Of a stretch of 43,708 nt of DNA, positions 9,319 through 20,167 are shown one piece after another. Source of the DNA: Oxalobacteraceae bacterium (lineage in GTDB: Bacteria; Pseudomonadota; Gammaproteobacteria; Burkholderiales; Burkholderiaceae_D); NCBI GenBank assembly GCA_021298555.1, contig JAJTGE010000020.1, positions 1-43,708 of the forward strand, given 5' to 3'. A program made the position numbers and the translations under genes. The notes under the pieces are model-generated. The model ran no database searches. It was given only the letters and a program-made list of their open reading frames with translations, and was not told the DNA's origin. The first letter of the stretch is position 1, and the number at the start of each line of letters is the position of its first letter.

Positions 9319-10398
9319 ATGATTTCTCACTTTCAGCAGCTTGCAGCATCAAGCATACAGGTCAAAATGAATGACCTTGTGGAAACCATTGAAAGAGAAA
9401 ACTTATTTGCTCTTGCTTTTTATAAAGACCAAGAGCGGCTTAGAAAGCGAGAATATTTCTCCAAAAACGGTTTTGGTAAAACTATAGTTATTACCAATAC
9501 AAGTAACTATGGAAATGTTTCTTTGGAAATAAAAGGCGAAAAATTAGTAACAATGTCTGACAATGAGCTGTCAGTTCTATCAGATAACGCATTGGACTGT
9601 AGAAACAAACTTGAGGGTTCGGTCGTAATAATGACCAATAATAATGTAGCCAAAATCGAGCCTTTGAAAATGGCTGCATTAGTTGAGGCTACGCCCAATA
9701 CAGTTTTTGTGGTGCATGATTTCGATAATCATCACTGGCATGATCACAGTATTAAATGCGCGCTGCTGGCGGATATTTACGCGCCTGCACATTTGAGTGA
9801 TTTTGCGATCGTCAGTCGAATTAATCCAGTCATTGTCCCCGGGATACCGTGTGGAACAATTCAATGGACCAAACAATTTCTTGTAGAGCATCTTTCAGAA
9901 ATGCTAAGAGGCCACAGAAAGCATATGCCGCTTGGCATGCATTCGTATTATGGAAAATTCAAATTTCGGAACAGTGTTTTAGCTACAGTAAATAAGTGCT
10001 TTGACACCGTAGGTTTACTTAAGCAAGATTTTCATGGGCGGTCTCCTTTAGATCGTTGGTCAGAATGGATTAATTACCCGGTACATTGGATTGCGCCAGT
10101 GTTTAATGATTTACCACTTCGGTTTTTTGATAGCCTAATATCCGGTGGTATTCCATTGGTGCCAATTAGTCTTAAGCCGTATTTAAATATTCTGGGGATA
10201 CCAGAACAATTTTATATCTGCTACACGCCCTCTGATCTGCTTTCAGTGGATGAGTTTGTGAGATCTTCAATTCATACATTTGAAAGCTTGGGAGAAGAAG
10301 CTCGGCTTTACAGACATGCTTATGTCTTGCGGAATTTTCATGTAGATGAGCTGATTCACAAATTATTGTCTTGTGCGAAAACTGAATACTCCATCTGA
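9319..10398 (+). CDS. Unrecognised protein in the glycan cluster, possibly glycosyltransferase-like
   Basis: I do not recognise this 359-residue protein. Its first third is helical and Lys/Glu-rich. A central part reads like a Rossmann-type alternation (TVFVVHDFDNHHWHDHS, then YAPAHLSDFAIVSRINPVIVPGIPCG). The C-terminal third contains LRFFDSLISGGIPLVPISL followed by a helix that ends in RNFHVDELI, which resembles the nucleotide-sugar end of GT-B enzymes such as CgeB or exostosin-like proteins. It has no signal peptide or membrane helix. It sits 33 bases after the DUF5672-like gene and 37 bases before a methyltransferase gene, so it likely belongs to the same glycan pathway. The glycosyltransferase assignment is tentative. 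Confidence 0.6.
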   Translation: MISHFQQLAASSIQVKMNDLVETIERENLFALAFYKDQERLRKREYFSKNGFGKTIVITNTSNYGNVSLEIKGEKLVTMSDNELSVLSDNALDCRNKLEGSVVIMTNNNVAKIEPLKMAALVEATPNTVFVVHDFDNHHWHDHSIKCALLADIYAPAHLSDFAIVSRINPVIVPGIPCGTIQWTKQFLVEHLSEMLRGHRKHMPLGMHSYYGKFKFRNSVLATVNKCFDTVGLLKQDFHGRSPLDRWSEWINYPVHWIAPVFNDLPLRFFDSLISGGIPLVPISLKPYLNILGIPEQFYICYTPSDLLSVDEFVRSSIHTFESLGEEARLYRHAYVLRNFHVDELIHKLLSCAKTEYSI

Positions 10399-10435
10399 AT
10401 TTATTAACTGAATTTAAAAATATTACGCAAAAAAT

Positions 10436-11887
10436 ATGACTACGAAATCATTAGATCTTGGATGCGGCGCTGCGCCTAAAAATATATTTGGCGCAGATCA
10501 AGTATATGGTGTGGATGTCAGGACCGATCTTGAAAATAATGTTTACAAAGCGGACCTTGCAATAGAAGACCTACCATTTGCGGCAGACTTTTTCGATTTT
10601 GTTACAGCGCATGACTTCATAGAGCATATTCCAAGAGTGGTTTATGCGCCTAAACGACGTAATTCTTTTGTTGAGCTAATGAATGAAATCTGGCGAGTTC
10701 TTAAAATAGGAGGACGATTTTTGTCGGTTACCCCTGCATATCCTCAGCCAGCCGCATTTGTCGACCCTACACACGTAAACATCATTACAGAGCAGACATT
10801 TCCACTATATTTTGATGACCAAAATCGCTGGGCAAAAGGCTATGGTTTTGTGGGCGCATTCAAAATCGTGTCTCAAGAATGGAAAGGTGCTCATTTACTT
10901 ACAGTGCTTGAAAAGACATCGGTAAAAGATGCTCAACATAATAGTGATCACACTACTCAGGCATCTAACATTGTTGAAGTGAAAAAAGACCAGCCAGTAG
11001 AGGCGGGTAACAGTAGTGCAACAACTAATAAAGAGCATGATGGTAAATCCACCGATGATTTGCACGTAGCCCACTGGGAGCATTTCTTTTCTGATGAATT
11101 ACATGCCAAACTTTATCCAACGTGGTGGGATGCAACAACGGCAAATCATTGGCGGCATCGACGTTTTCTTGAGGGTGCAATAGACATTTTGGGCCCATCA
11201 AATGATTCTTGGCTCACAGTAGGTGATGGGTCGGGCCACGATACATGGATACTTAGAAATGAAGGATTTACCGATATTCTTACGACCGATATAGGCGATG
11301 GAACGCTGAAACAAAGTTACGAAGAAGGGCATATAACGAAGTATCAAAAGGCAAATGCAGAGTCACTGGAATTCCAAGACAATCAGTTTGATTTTGTGCT
11401 TTGTAAGGAAGCGCTTCACCACATGCGAAGACCGTACCAAGCTATTTACGAAATGATTCGGGTAGCAAAAAAAGCAGTTGTAATAATCGAACCGCAAGAC
11501 TTGTACATTGACACTCCAACAATGTCTGGTCCAGCACGCCATACCTGGGAGCGAGTTGGCAACTATGTTTTCGGATTTTCAAAACGCGAATTTCAAAAAA
11601 TTGCGTTGGGCTTAAATTTACCAGGGGTTGCCTTAAAAAATATATGCGATGCGTATATTCAAGGCTGTGAATTCCATCCTTCTGATGAGTCAGATCCAGT
11701 GTTCAGCGAAATGAAGCGCATGGTCGAGTCTGGAGAAGATCAGTGCCAAAAGGGTCAGGCTAAATGGAACTACATACTGACAATAATTATAAAATCTGAG
11801 GAATTAAGTAATAACGAGCAAATCCTTTCTAAAATTGCTAAGGCAGGATGGGATTTTGAGCGCACAGATTTAAATCCATACATCTAA
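10436..11887 (+). CDS. Double-domain SAM-dependent methyltransferase
   Basis: A 483-residue protein with two class I methyltransferase domains. Domain one (1-165) starts with the SAM-binding motif LDLGCGAAPKNIFGADQVYGVD, then FDFVTAHDFIEHI and a motif-III-like GGRFLSVTP. A polar linker of about 50 residues follows (Lys/Asp/Ser/Thr-rich). Domain two (215-483) has SWLTVGDGSGHDTWIL (a variant glycine motif), NQFDFVLCKEALHHMRRP and AVVIIEPQDLYID. Both halves look complete, so this may be a fusion of two enzymes that modify one glycan or lipid. The substrates are not visible. The gene lies in the AT-rich glycosylation block on the same strand as its neighbours. Confidence 0.8.
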   Translation: MTTKSLDLGCGAAPKNIFGADQVYGVDVRTDLENNVYKADLAIEDLPFAADFFDFVTAHDFIEHIPRVVYAPKRRNSFVELMNEIWRVLKIGGRFLSVTPAYPQPAAFVDPTHVNIITEQTFPLYFDDQNRWAKGYGFVGAFKIVSQEWKGAHLLTVLEKTSVKDAQHNSDHTTQASNIVEVKKDQPVEAGNSSATTNKEHDGKSTDDLHVAHWEHFFSDELHAKLYPTWWDATTANHWRHRRFLEGAIDILGPSNDSWLTVGDGSGHDTWILRNEGFTDILTTDIGDGTLKQSYEEGHITKYQKANAESLEFQDNQFDFVLCKEALHHMRRPYQAIYEMIRVAKKAVVIIEPQDLYIDTPTMSGPARHTWERVGNYVFGFSKREFQKIALGLNLPGVALKNICDAYIQGCEFHPSDESDPVFSEMKRMVESGEDQCQKGQAKWNYILTIIIKSEELSNNEQILSKIAKAGWDFERTDLNPYI

Positions 11888-12105
11888 ATTAATTTAGACC
11901 TCACTCTCCAATTTTGGATGAGCAATATCGGTTATTTGTATTGGGAACTATTAGTCATAATAAATTTTTGTAATATCTGTAACGATGCTGGAGGATATGA
12001 GCCCCTTGGCAACGGTTCTGTTGCTAAGGTTTGTTAAAACCGAAAATTCTACTTGACCTGCCTGTTTGATAGGCGATTGAGTATACGCAGTGAAGCGAGG
12101 AAAAT

Positions 12106-12741
12106 ATGAATGAATTATCTTACGACTTTACCAATACATGGTTTGAATCTGCCAAGCCTGTATGGGATTCCCTGATTCCACAAATAAACCCGACTCGGAT
12201 ATTAGAAATTGGCTCATATGAAGGCGCTAGTACTTGCTATCTCATTGAAAAACTCGGAATTAGCAAAAATATAGAGCTTCATTGTATTGATACTTGGGAG
12301 GGCGGTGTAGAGCATAAAATAGGCGGTAGTGCGCATACTGATATGTCTATTGTCGAAAAGAGATTCAATAACAATGCTAGTTTAGCAATAAGCAAAGTCA
12401 ATAACAATGTTCAGCTATTTATTCATAAGTCGTTTAGCGTTTTAGCACTGTCAAAATTAATTGCCGAAGGCAAAAAAGGATATTTTGACTTTATCTATGT
12501 GGATGGATCGCACCAAGCCCCAGATGTGTTGTGTGATGCACTACTTAGCTTTGAATTGTTAAAGAATAATGGAGTGATAGCATTTGATGATTATTTATGG
12601 CAAGAAGTGTTGCCCAATGGCACTGACCCAATAAGGTGTCCAAAGCCGGCAATCGATGCTTTTAGTAATATTTACTGCAGAAAAATTAAAATTATTAGCG
12701 CCCCACTTTACCAGTTATACGTTCAGAAAATCAGTGATTAA
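12106..12741 (+). CDS. Class I SAM-dependent methyltransferase (Methyltransf_24/CmcI-like)
   Basis: A 211-residue methyltransferase. ILEIGSYEGASTCYL is the glycine-rich SAM motif near residues 32-46. ELHCIDTWEGG supplies the acidic residue for the ribose, and FDFIYVDGSHQAPDVLCDALLSF then NNGVIAFDDYLW match the YVDGxH and FDDY motifs of Methyltransf_24-type enzymes that often act in glycan or antibiotic pathways. The start is ATG 12106 after GAGG. The 218-base gap before it shows no gene. The acceptor is unknown. Confidence 0.8.
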   Translation: MNELSYDFTNTWFESAKPVWDSLIPQINPTRILEIGSYEGASTCYLIEKLGISKNIELHCIDTWEGGVEHKIGGSAHTDMSIVEKRFNNNASLAISKVNNNVQLFIHKSFSVLALSKLIAEGKKGYFDFIYVDGSHQAPDVLCDALLSFELLKNNGVIAFDDYLWQEVLPNGTDPIRCPKPAIDAFSNIYCRKIKIISAPLYQLYVQKISD

Positions 12742-12814
12742 AGCGCTTTTTTCTCACGTTATCTAAATTAGCATATTCTAAAAAAATATCATAATCAACA
12801 AGAAAGGATTAGCA

Positions 12815-13729
12815 GTGGTTAGAATTGGCGTCGTTTCAATGGTCAAAAATGAGTCTGACATAATTGAACTTTTTTTGAAAATTAATCTGCGAAGCGCTGA
12901 CCGAATTTTTTTAATCGATCATTGTAGTCAAGATGGAACTTTAGAGATTGCAAAGGAAATGCAGAAGCTGTATCCGCAGATTGCAATTTTTTCATTTAAG
13001 GAAAGAGAGTTTCGTCAGTCAGATGTCGTCACTTCAATGGTGAGAGATATTTCTTCACAAAATATAGTTGATTATATTGCTTTGCTAGATGCTGATGAAT
13101 TCTTGTGTGGAAACACGAATGTGAATATTCGCGAAATTATTTCCAATAATATTGACAAGCATGAGTCAGGTTTCATTCCTTGGGAAACGTTTTGTCCTAT
13201 ATCTTTAGATTATTTTTCATCTGAGTCCCCTCTATTTAGTTGTTTTAAAAAAAGGTCTAAAGAGCCGCAACAGTTCTTTAAAGTGGTTTTGGGGAATGAA
13301 TTTGCTAAAGATTGTGTTGTTGCAGAAGGCAATCATTCTGCTTTTTCTGCAATGTTTTCTTTACCTAGAAAATTTCTAGATCTTAAAATACAACATGCGC
13401 CAGTTAGAAGTCCAGAGCAAATAGTTAGAAAAGCATTAATGGGTAGTTATTCTCTTACACTAAAATACGGTAGGCAGCGTCAAGAATCTCACTGGGATAT
13501 TATTTCTCAAGTGGTTAGAGCAAATAACTATGATGTAACGCTTGAGCAATTGTCCAATATTGCCCTTAACTATGCAGTCGAGGAAAATGGTAGCGCGGAG
13601 GTTGATTTCTTTTCTTGCGGAATTGGTTTGATAGAAGACAAAATAAATTTTAAAAATTTAGCGCGGCCTAATTTAATTAGAGATTTTGATTTATTGGCGA
13701 TCGATTTAATCGACAGTGTCGTAAAGTGA
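12815..13729 (+). CDS. Family 2 glycosyltransferase (Glyco_tranf_2_4-like)
   Basis: A 304-residue cytoplasmic enzyme that starts at GTG 12815 behind AGAAAGGA. The N-terminus VVSMVKNESDIIELFL and then ADRIFLIDHCSQDGTLEIAKEM are typical of GT2-type enzymes of the Glyco_tranf_2_4 group. IALLDADEFL carries the DxD-like metal site. Downstream parts such as IQHAPVRSPEQIVRKALMGSY also fit. The gene is clearly AT-rich compared with the cbb and bch genes, which suggests transfer. It is the last gene of the plus-strand glycan block and converges with the UDP-glucuronate decarboxylase gene. Confidence 0.8.
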   Translation: MVRIGVVSMVKNESDIIELFLKINLRSADRIFLIDHCSQDGTLEIAKEMQKLYPQIAIFSFKEREFRQSDVVTSMVRDISSQNIVDYIALLDADEFLCGNTNVNIREIISNNIDKHESGFIPWETFCPISLDYFSSESPLFSCFKKRSKEPQQFFKVVLGNEFAKDCVVAEGNHSAFSAMFSLPRKFLDLKIQHAPVRSPEQIVRKALMGSYSLTLKYGRQRQESHWDIISQVVRANNYDVTLEQLSNIALNYAVEENGSAEVDFFSCGIGLIEDKINFKNLARPNLIRDFDLLAIDLIDSVVK

Positions 13730-13759
13730 GCATGCTGCCTAAAATAAAACCATGATGTG

Positions 13760-13780
13760 AATTGAAGCGTTATTTCAATT
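13760..13780. terminator. Weak AT-rich hairpin between convergent genes
   Basis: Arms AATTGAA and TTCAATT flank a seven-base loop in the 148-base space between the convergent GT2 and uxs genes. The stem is perfect but short and AT-rich, with no clear T tract on either strand, so a terminator role is possible but weak. Confidence 0.25.
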
Positions 13781-13877
13781 GCATGTGTCGCCTAAGGTTT
13801 TTGTATTCAGCTCATACATAACCTTCTTATATAAACTGTGGTTCGCAGCTGATACCCACCTATAGCTGGAGATCCCA

Positions 13878-14843
13878 CTATTTGTAAGAATTGACTGATA
13901 ATAATTTTTCAAAATAACCAATTGTTTTAACTAATCCATCAGTTAGTACTATAGACGGCTCCCAGTTAAGCTTTTCTTTAGCAAGTGAAATGTCTGGTTG
14001 GCGCTGTTTAGGATCGTCTTGTGGCAATGGTAAATAGATGATTCGTGACTTGCTGTTAACTAAAGAAATCACTTTTTGAGCAAGCTCCGCTATGGTGAAC
14101 TCGGAAGGATTGCCTATGTTGACCGGTCCGGTAAGTCCAGGCCCTGTCTGCATCATTTTTATGATGCCTTTAATTAGGTCGTCTACATAACAAAAACTAC
14201 GCGTTTGAGATCCATCCCCGAAAATAGTGATGTCTTCTCCTTTCAAAGCTTGAACAATAAAGTTGCTTACAACGCGACCATCTTCTGGATGCATACGCGG
14301 ACCATAGGTATTAAAAATGCGCACAACTTTTATGTCAACATCATGCTGGCGGTGATAATCAAAGAAAAGTGTTTCTGCGCAACGCTTACCTTCGTCATAA
14401 CAGGACCTAATCCCGATGGGATTAACTCTGCCACAGTAGTCTTCGGTTTGTGGGTGAACTTCTGGGTCGCCATAAATTTCACTTGTCGACGCCTGCAGAA
14501 TTCTTGCTCGAACACGTTTTGCAAGACCTAGCATATTGATTGCTCCGTGTACACTAGTCTTGGTAGTTTGAACCGGATCAAACTGATAATGTACTGGGCT
14601 TGCTGGGCAAGCAAAGTTGTATATCTGATCAACCTCTACATACAGCGGAAAAGTTACATCATGCCTCATCAATTCAAATCTGGAATTAGATATAAGGTGT
14701 TTAATATTATCTTTACTGCCAGTAAAAAAATTATCTACGCAGAGAACATCATGACCTTCACTCAAAAGTGATTCGCAAAGATGGGAGCCTAAAAAACCAG
14801 CGCCTCCGGTTACTAGTATTTTTTTTCGAGATGAAGTACTCAC
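13878..14843 (-). CDS. uxs: UDP-glucuronate decarboxylase (UDP-xylose synthase)
   Basis: Converts UDP-glucuronate to UDP-xylose using bound NAD, giving xylose for surface polysaccharide or glycoprotein. An extended SDR enzyme of 321 residues: NAD-binding [14 protein letters not shown] at 9-22, [18 protein letters not shown], the substrate segment [14 protein letters not shown], the catalytic YDEGK, and [21 protein letters not shown]. These match UXS closely, including the YxxxK triad and the [17 protein letters not shown] segment. It lies on the strand opposite to the glycan block and stands alone, 150 bases upstream of the cbbR stop. Cytoplasmic. Confidence 0.93.
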   Translation of the reverse strand: MSTSSRKKILVTGGAGFLGSHLCESLLSEGHDVLCVDNFFTGSKDNIKHLISNSRFELMRHDVTFPLYVEVDQIYNFACPASPVHYQFDPVQTTKTSVHGAINMLGLAKRVRARILQASTSEIYGDPEVHPQTEDYCGRVNPIGIRSCYDEGKRCAETLFFDYHRQHDVDIKVVRIFNTYGPRMHPEDGRVVSNFIVQALKGEDITIFGDGSQTRSFCYVDDLIKGIIKMMQTGPGLTGPVNIGNPSEFTIAELAQKVISLVNSKSRIIYLPLPQDDPKQRQPDISLAKEKLNWEPSIVLTDGLVKTIGYFEKLLSVNSYK

Positions 14844-14992
14844 GGGTCCCTTAGCATATCTTAAAAAGAGTTATTTTGAATAAAAATGAATTGGGGCAGG
14901 AAATTGCCTAGTACATCAAAATATAACAAAATTATATGATGAACTCAGAGTCTAAGATAAAGTTTATAAGTAAAAAAATTCACTGAGGAGAA

Positions 14993-15919
14993 CTAAATCT
15001 CACTCAACAACTCCGCCCCATGCTCCAACACAAAATACCTAAACGCCTCCGCCGCAGCAGAATGATTCCCTCGATTTAACGCCACCACATGCCATGCCCG
15101 CGAAATAGGTGTTTCATCAATATCTAACACCACTAATTTATTCGTTTGTACTTCAAGCCCTACGGTATGAAGCGACACGAATGAAATACCCAAGTCGGCC
15201 ATCACAGCTTGTTTAATACTTTCATTGGATGACATTTCCATAGTCACGCGCGGGGATAAGCCGCGGTCGTTTAAAAAGCGCTCCATGATGGCGCGCGTGC
15301 CAGAACCTTCTTCCCGGACTATCAGTTCTTCTTGATTTATTGCGATGGGGGATATTCCTTGGCGTTTGGCTAGCGGGTGATCAGGGCTGGCAATAAATGC
15401 GTGAGGGTGTTTGGCAAAGGCTTCGATGCGGGTATCTAAATCGGCGGGAGTGCGGCCCATAATCGCGATATCGATTTCACCATCGCGCAGCATTTCCACC
15501 ATTTGAATTCGATTACGTACTTCGAGTTTGATTTGTAAACCAAAATGCTCTTGTTTAAAACGGGATAGTAATTTGGGTACAAAATACTTCGCGGTGCTGA
15601 CCAAGCCTATTTTTAAACTGCCGCCCTGGGTACCTTTAAGTTTTGATAAGGTCACTTCCGCGTCGCGCAGCGTGGCGGCTATTTTTTTTACATCCACCAG
15701 AAAATATTCCCCCGCGGTGGTTAATTCCACCCGGCGACCGACGCGCGCAAACAACGTCATACCTAAATCACTTTCCAATTCTTTAATTTGCATGGAAATA
15801 GCGGGGGCAGTGAGATTTAATTCCGTTGCCGCTTTACTAAAACTTCCATGACGGGCAGCGCTTTGAAATACCCGTAGTTGGCGCATACTCAGATTTTTTA
15901 AGAGCCGAAGACTTTTCAT
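14993..15919 (-). CDS. cbbR: CbbR, LysR-family regulator of the Calvin-cycle operon
   Basis: A LysR-type activator divergent from cbbL, which is the standard place for cbbR. The frame can start at TTG 15955, but ATG 15919 gives the usual length (308 aa); ATG 15886, directly at MRQLRVFQSAARHGSF, is another option. Residues from MRQLRVF on form the winged helix-turn-helix (ATELNLTAPAISMQIKELE). The C-terminal periplasmic-binding-like domain contains LKIGLVSTAKYFVPKLLSRF and IMGRTPADLDTRIEAF, typical of CbbR/RbcR. CbbR proteins sense Calvin-cycle metabolites or redox state and bind the cbbR-cbbL intergenic region. Confidence 0.92.
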   Translation of the reverse strand: MKSLRLLKNLSMRQLRVFQSAARHGSFSKAATELNLTAPAISMQIKELESDLGMTLFARVGRRVELTTAGEYFLVDVKKIAATLRDAEVTLSKLKGTQGGSLKIGLVSTAKYFVPKLLSRFKQEHFGLQIKLEVRNRIQMVEMLRDGEIDIAIMGRTPADLDTRIEAFAKHPHAFIASPDHPLAKRQGISPIAINQEELIVREEGSGTRAIMERFLNDRGLSPRVTMEMSSNESIKQAVMADLGISFVSLHTVGLEVQTNKLVVLDIDETPISRAWHVVALNRGNHSAAAEAFRYFVLEHGAELLSEI

Positions 15920-15967
15920 AGTAATAATAGATAAGATAATCTGAACTAAAAACAAATCATTAGTGAA

Positions 15968-16020
15968 TATACCTTAACCTATAAAAACTATACATTGCAG
16001 TCACCACTTGGCCTCAAGTG
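15968..16020. promoter_or_regulatory. Candidate cbb operator and leader hairpin
   Basis: The cbbR-cbbL intergenic region holds an imperfect dyad TATAccTTAAccTATA (15968-15983) followed by another TATA at 15989-15992. Such T-N11-A type dyads are the usual LysR/CbbR target. Downstream, CACTTG-gcct-CAAGTG (16005-16020) is a perfect small hairpin in the likely cbbL leader. AGGAG lies just before the cbbL start at 16065. I cannot place -35 and -10 boxes with confidence. Confidence 0.35.
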
Positions 16021-16025
16021 TTTAA

Positions 16026-17546
<1,521 letters not shown>

Positions 17547-17601
17547 TTAGTGATGCTTGCAAATTACGCTAACACTGAACAAATAATTTAGGAGAAACAC
17601 C

Positions 17602-18024
17602 ATGCGCATTACTCAAGGTCAGTTTTCATTTTTGCCTGATTTAACCGATGACGAAATTCGCGCACAAGTCGATTACGCACTGGGCAGGGGCTGGGCACTG
17701 TCGGTGGAATGGACAGACGATCCGCATCCGCGTAACTGCTACTGGAACATGTGGGGTATCCCTATGTTTCAAATTAAGGATGGCGCAGCGATTTTGTTTG
17801 AAGTAAACGCGTGCCGTAAAGCTCATTCTGAGGTGTACATCAAGGTCAATGCATTTGATAACACCCGCGGTGTCGAATCCATGGTCATGAGCTTTTTAGT
17901 TCAGCGCCCAACAGTTGAACCAGGCTTTGGTTTGCAGCGTACCGAAGAACATGGCCGCACAATACGCTACACCACGTTTAGCTACGCATCACAAAAGCCA
18001 GCAGGTCAACGTTACGGCGGGTGA
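17602..18024 (+). CDS. cbbS: RuBisCO small subunit, red type
   Basis: The small subunit of the L8S8 enzyme. At 140 residues it has the long C-terminal beta-hairpin extension (about residues 108-140, PTVEPGFGLQRTEEHGRTIRY and after) that marks red-type small subunits, in place of the internal loop of green-type ones. The conserved core RITQGQFSFLPDLTDDEI, then GWALSVEWTDDPHPRNCYW and MWGIPMF is intact. AGGAG precedes ATG 17602. It is cotranscribed with cbbL and cbbX. Confidence 0.97.
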   Translation: MRITQGQFSFLPDLTDDEIRAQVDYALGRGWALSVEWTDDPHPRNCYWNMWGIPMFQIKDGAAILFEVNACRKAHSEVYIKVNAFDNTRGVESMVMSFLVQRPTVEPGFGLQRTEEHGRTIRYTTFSYASQKPAGQRYGG

Positions 18025-18031
18025 TTAAGTC

Positions 18032-18973
18032 ATGAACGCACCTGATACCTTGCCAGCATCGCCAGCCGCTGATCTTCCAACGGCTATCGATTTGCAACAA
18101 ATACTACGTGACGCAGAAGTACAGCCCGTTATCGATCAACTTGATGCTGAGTTGATCGGTTTGGCGCCTGTAAAAGCACGCATACGTGAGATCGCCGCTT
18201 TTTTGGTGGTCTCGCGTGCGCGTGCGGCGATGGGTCTGGAAGCCGCTACGCCTAGTTTGCACATGTGCTTTAGTGGTAATCCAGGTACTGGTAAAACCAC
18301 AGTAGCTATGCGCATGGCCGAGATACTGCATCGCTTAGGTTATGTACGCAAAGGGCATGTGATATCGGTGACTCGTGATGATTTAGTCGGGCAGTACATA
18401 GGCCACACTGCACCCAAGACCAAAGAAGTATTGAAAAAGGCCATGGGTGGGGTGTTGTTCATTGATGAGGCTTATTACTTGTATCGCCCAGAAAATGAAC
18501 GCGACTACGGACAAGAAGCGATAGAAATTTTATTGCAGGTTATGGAAAACCACCGCGATGATTTGGTGGTTATTCTTGCCGGTTACAAAGACAGAATGGA
18601 TACGTTCTTTCAGTCGAATCCGGGTATGTCGTCACGCATAGCGCATCACATCGATTTTCCGGATTACACCGAGCTAGAACTCACACAGATCGCTGGCAAG
18701 ATGGTGGGCGGTATGAACTACCACCTCGATGCAGAAGCAGAAAAAGCCATGCAGGAATACATACACCTGCGTCGCCAGCAACCGCATTTTGCCAATGCAC
18801 GTTCCATACGTAATGCTTTAGACCGTGCGCGGTTACGGCAAGCAAATCGTATCTTTCAACAAGCAATGAATGGCGATGCCACCGTTACGGCAGAACAGCT
18901 GTCAGTGATTTCTGCTGATGATTTACGTGCATCGCGTGTGTTTACAGGTGGTTTGGCAGCAGAAAAAAATTAA
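18032..18973 (+). CDS. cbbX: CbbX, AAA+ activase of red-type RuBisCO
   Basis: Removes inhibitory sugar phosphates from red-type RuBisCO by ATP-driven pulling on the large-subunit C-terminus. 313 residues: Walker [11 protein letters not shown] at 81-90, Walker [12 protein letters not shown] from 141, pore-loop region [14 protein letters not shown], and sensor/arginine-finger region around [18 protein letters not shown]. The gene starts seven bases after the cbbS stop, the common cbbLSX arrangement. Its presence supports the red-type call for cbbL/cbbS. Confidence 0.97.
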   Translation: MNAPDTLPASPAADLPTAIDLQQILRDAEVQPVIDQLDAELIGLAPVKARIREIAAFLVVSRARAAMGLEAATPSLHMCFSGNPGTGKTTVAMRMAEILHRLGYVRKGHVISVTRDDLVGQYIGHTAPKTKEVLKKAMGGVLFIDEAYYLYRPENERDYGQEAIEILLQVMENHRDDLVVILAGYKDRMDTFFQSNPGMSSRIAHHIDFPDYTELELTQIAGKMVGGMNYHLDAEAEKAMQEYIHLRRQQPHFANARSIRNALDRARLRQANRIFQQAMNGDATVTAEQLSVISADDLRASRVFTGGLAAEKN

Positions 18974-19051
18974 ACATTACGTCATGGGTAGTAGAGATGT
19001 AACTAGCAACGCAACATAGCAGCCACATAAAATAATTCTAATGGAGGCATC

Positions 19052-20119
19052 ATGCATCAGGGGCGCACCACTTTATCGAAATTCCTGATTCAGCAGCTCA
19101 AGGGATCATCTGAGCAAAGTGATCTGGCGGCGTTGTTAGTGGATATTGCAGCGGCGGTTAAAGCTATATCGGCCATGACAGCCAAAGGCGAGTTAGGCGG
19201 CGTATTGGGCAGCCTTGATAGCACCAATGTTCAAGGTGAAACGCAAAAAAAACTTGATGTTATGTCGGACACCGCTTTCATCAATACCTTTGCGATGGGT
19301 GGCTTGGTAGCAGGTTTAGCCTCTGAGGAAAACGATGACATCGTCGAGATTGATCCAGGCGAGGGTGCAGGTCGGTTCTTAGCGGTGTTTGATCCATTGG
19401 ATGGTTCATCAAATATTGATGTCAATGTGTCCGTAGGTTCGATTTTTTCTGTGTTGCGTGCGCCAGAAGGCCGCAAGCCGGAGGTGTCTGATTTTCTGGT
19501 GATAGGTCGACAGCAACTCGCAGCGGGTTATGCGATTTATGGCCCATCCACCATGTTTGTACTAACGGTAGGTAAAGGTACGCACGGTTTCACACTTGAT
19601 CGAGAAGTGGGAAATTTCATCCTCACGCATCCGCACATGCAAGTGCCAGCGGATACCAGTGAATTTGCTATTAACGCGAGTAACGAGCGCTTTTGGGAGC
19701 CGCCCGTGCAGCGTTATGTAGTCGAATGCAAAAACGGTAAAACCGATGTACGTGGGCGCGATTTCAATATGCGTTGGATAGCCAGCATGGTGGCGGATAT
19801 TCATCGCATTCTTATGCGCGGTGGGGTGTTTATGTACCCACGCGATACCAAAGATCCATCCAAAGCAGGCCGCTTACGTTTGATGTATGAAGCCAATCCC
19901 ATGAGCATGGTGATAGAGCAGGCCGGTGGTTTAGGTTCTACTGGCCGCGAACGTATCTTAGATATAGAGCCGGGCGATATACATCAACGTGTACCAGTAG
20001 TAATTGGTTCGCGCAATGAAGTAGAGCGCATAGAAAAATATCACCACGAGTATGACAGTGGCACAGATGAGAAATATACCTCGCCGCTGTTTCAAGAGCG
20101 CTCGCTGTATGCCAATTAA
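19052..20119 (+). CDS. cbbF: Class I fructose-1,6-bisphosphatase
   Basis: Hydrolyses fructose-1,6-bisphosphate (in many cbb operons also sedoheptulose-1,7-bisphosphate) in the regeneration phase. 355 residues. DPLDGSSNIDVNVSVG near residue 113 is the metal-binding core of class I FBPases; VGSIFSVLR, YAIYGPSTMFVLTVG and GGVFMYPRDTK follow in the usual order. GGAGG lies before ATG 19052. It sits 78 bases after cbbX and 48 before prk. The operon lacks an obvious second, class II copy. Confidence 0.96.
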   Translation: MHQGRTTLSKFLIQQLKGSSEQSDLAALLVDIAAAVKAISAMTAKGELGGVLGSLDSTNVQGETQKKLDVMSDTAFINTFAMGGLVAGLASEENDDIVEIDPGEGAGRFLAVFDPLDGSSNIDVNVSVGSIFSVLRAPEGRKPEVSDFLVIGRQQLAAGYAIYGPSTMFVLTVGKGTHGFTLDREVGNFILTHPHMQVPADTSEFAINASNERFWEPPVQRYVVECKNGKTDVRGRDFNMRWIASMVADIHRILMRGGVFMYPRDTKDPSKAGRLRLMYEANPMSMVIEQAGGLGSTGRERILDIEPGDIHQRVPVVIGSRNEVERIEKYHHEYDSGTDEKYTSPLFQERSLYAN

Positions 20120-20167
20120 AAGGCGAATTTTCTACACCACTACTTATTACAAAACTCGGAGATAACC

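Noticed and set aside
11888-12105. Search for a tRNA or small RNA in the 218-base gap
   Set aside because: No cloverleaf or strong stem was found.
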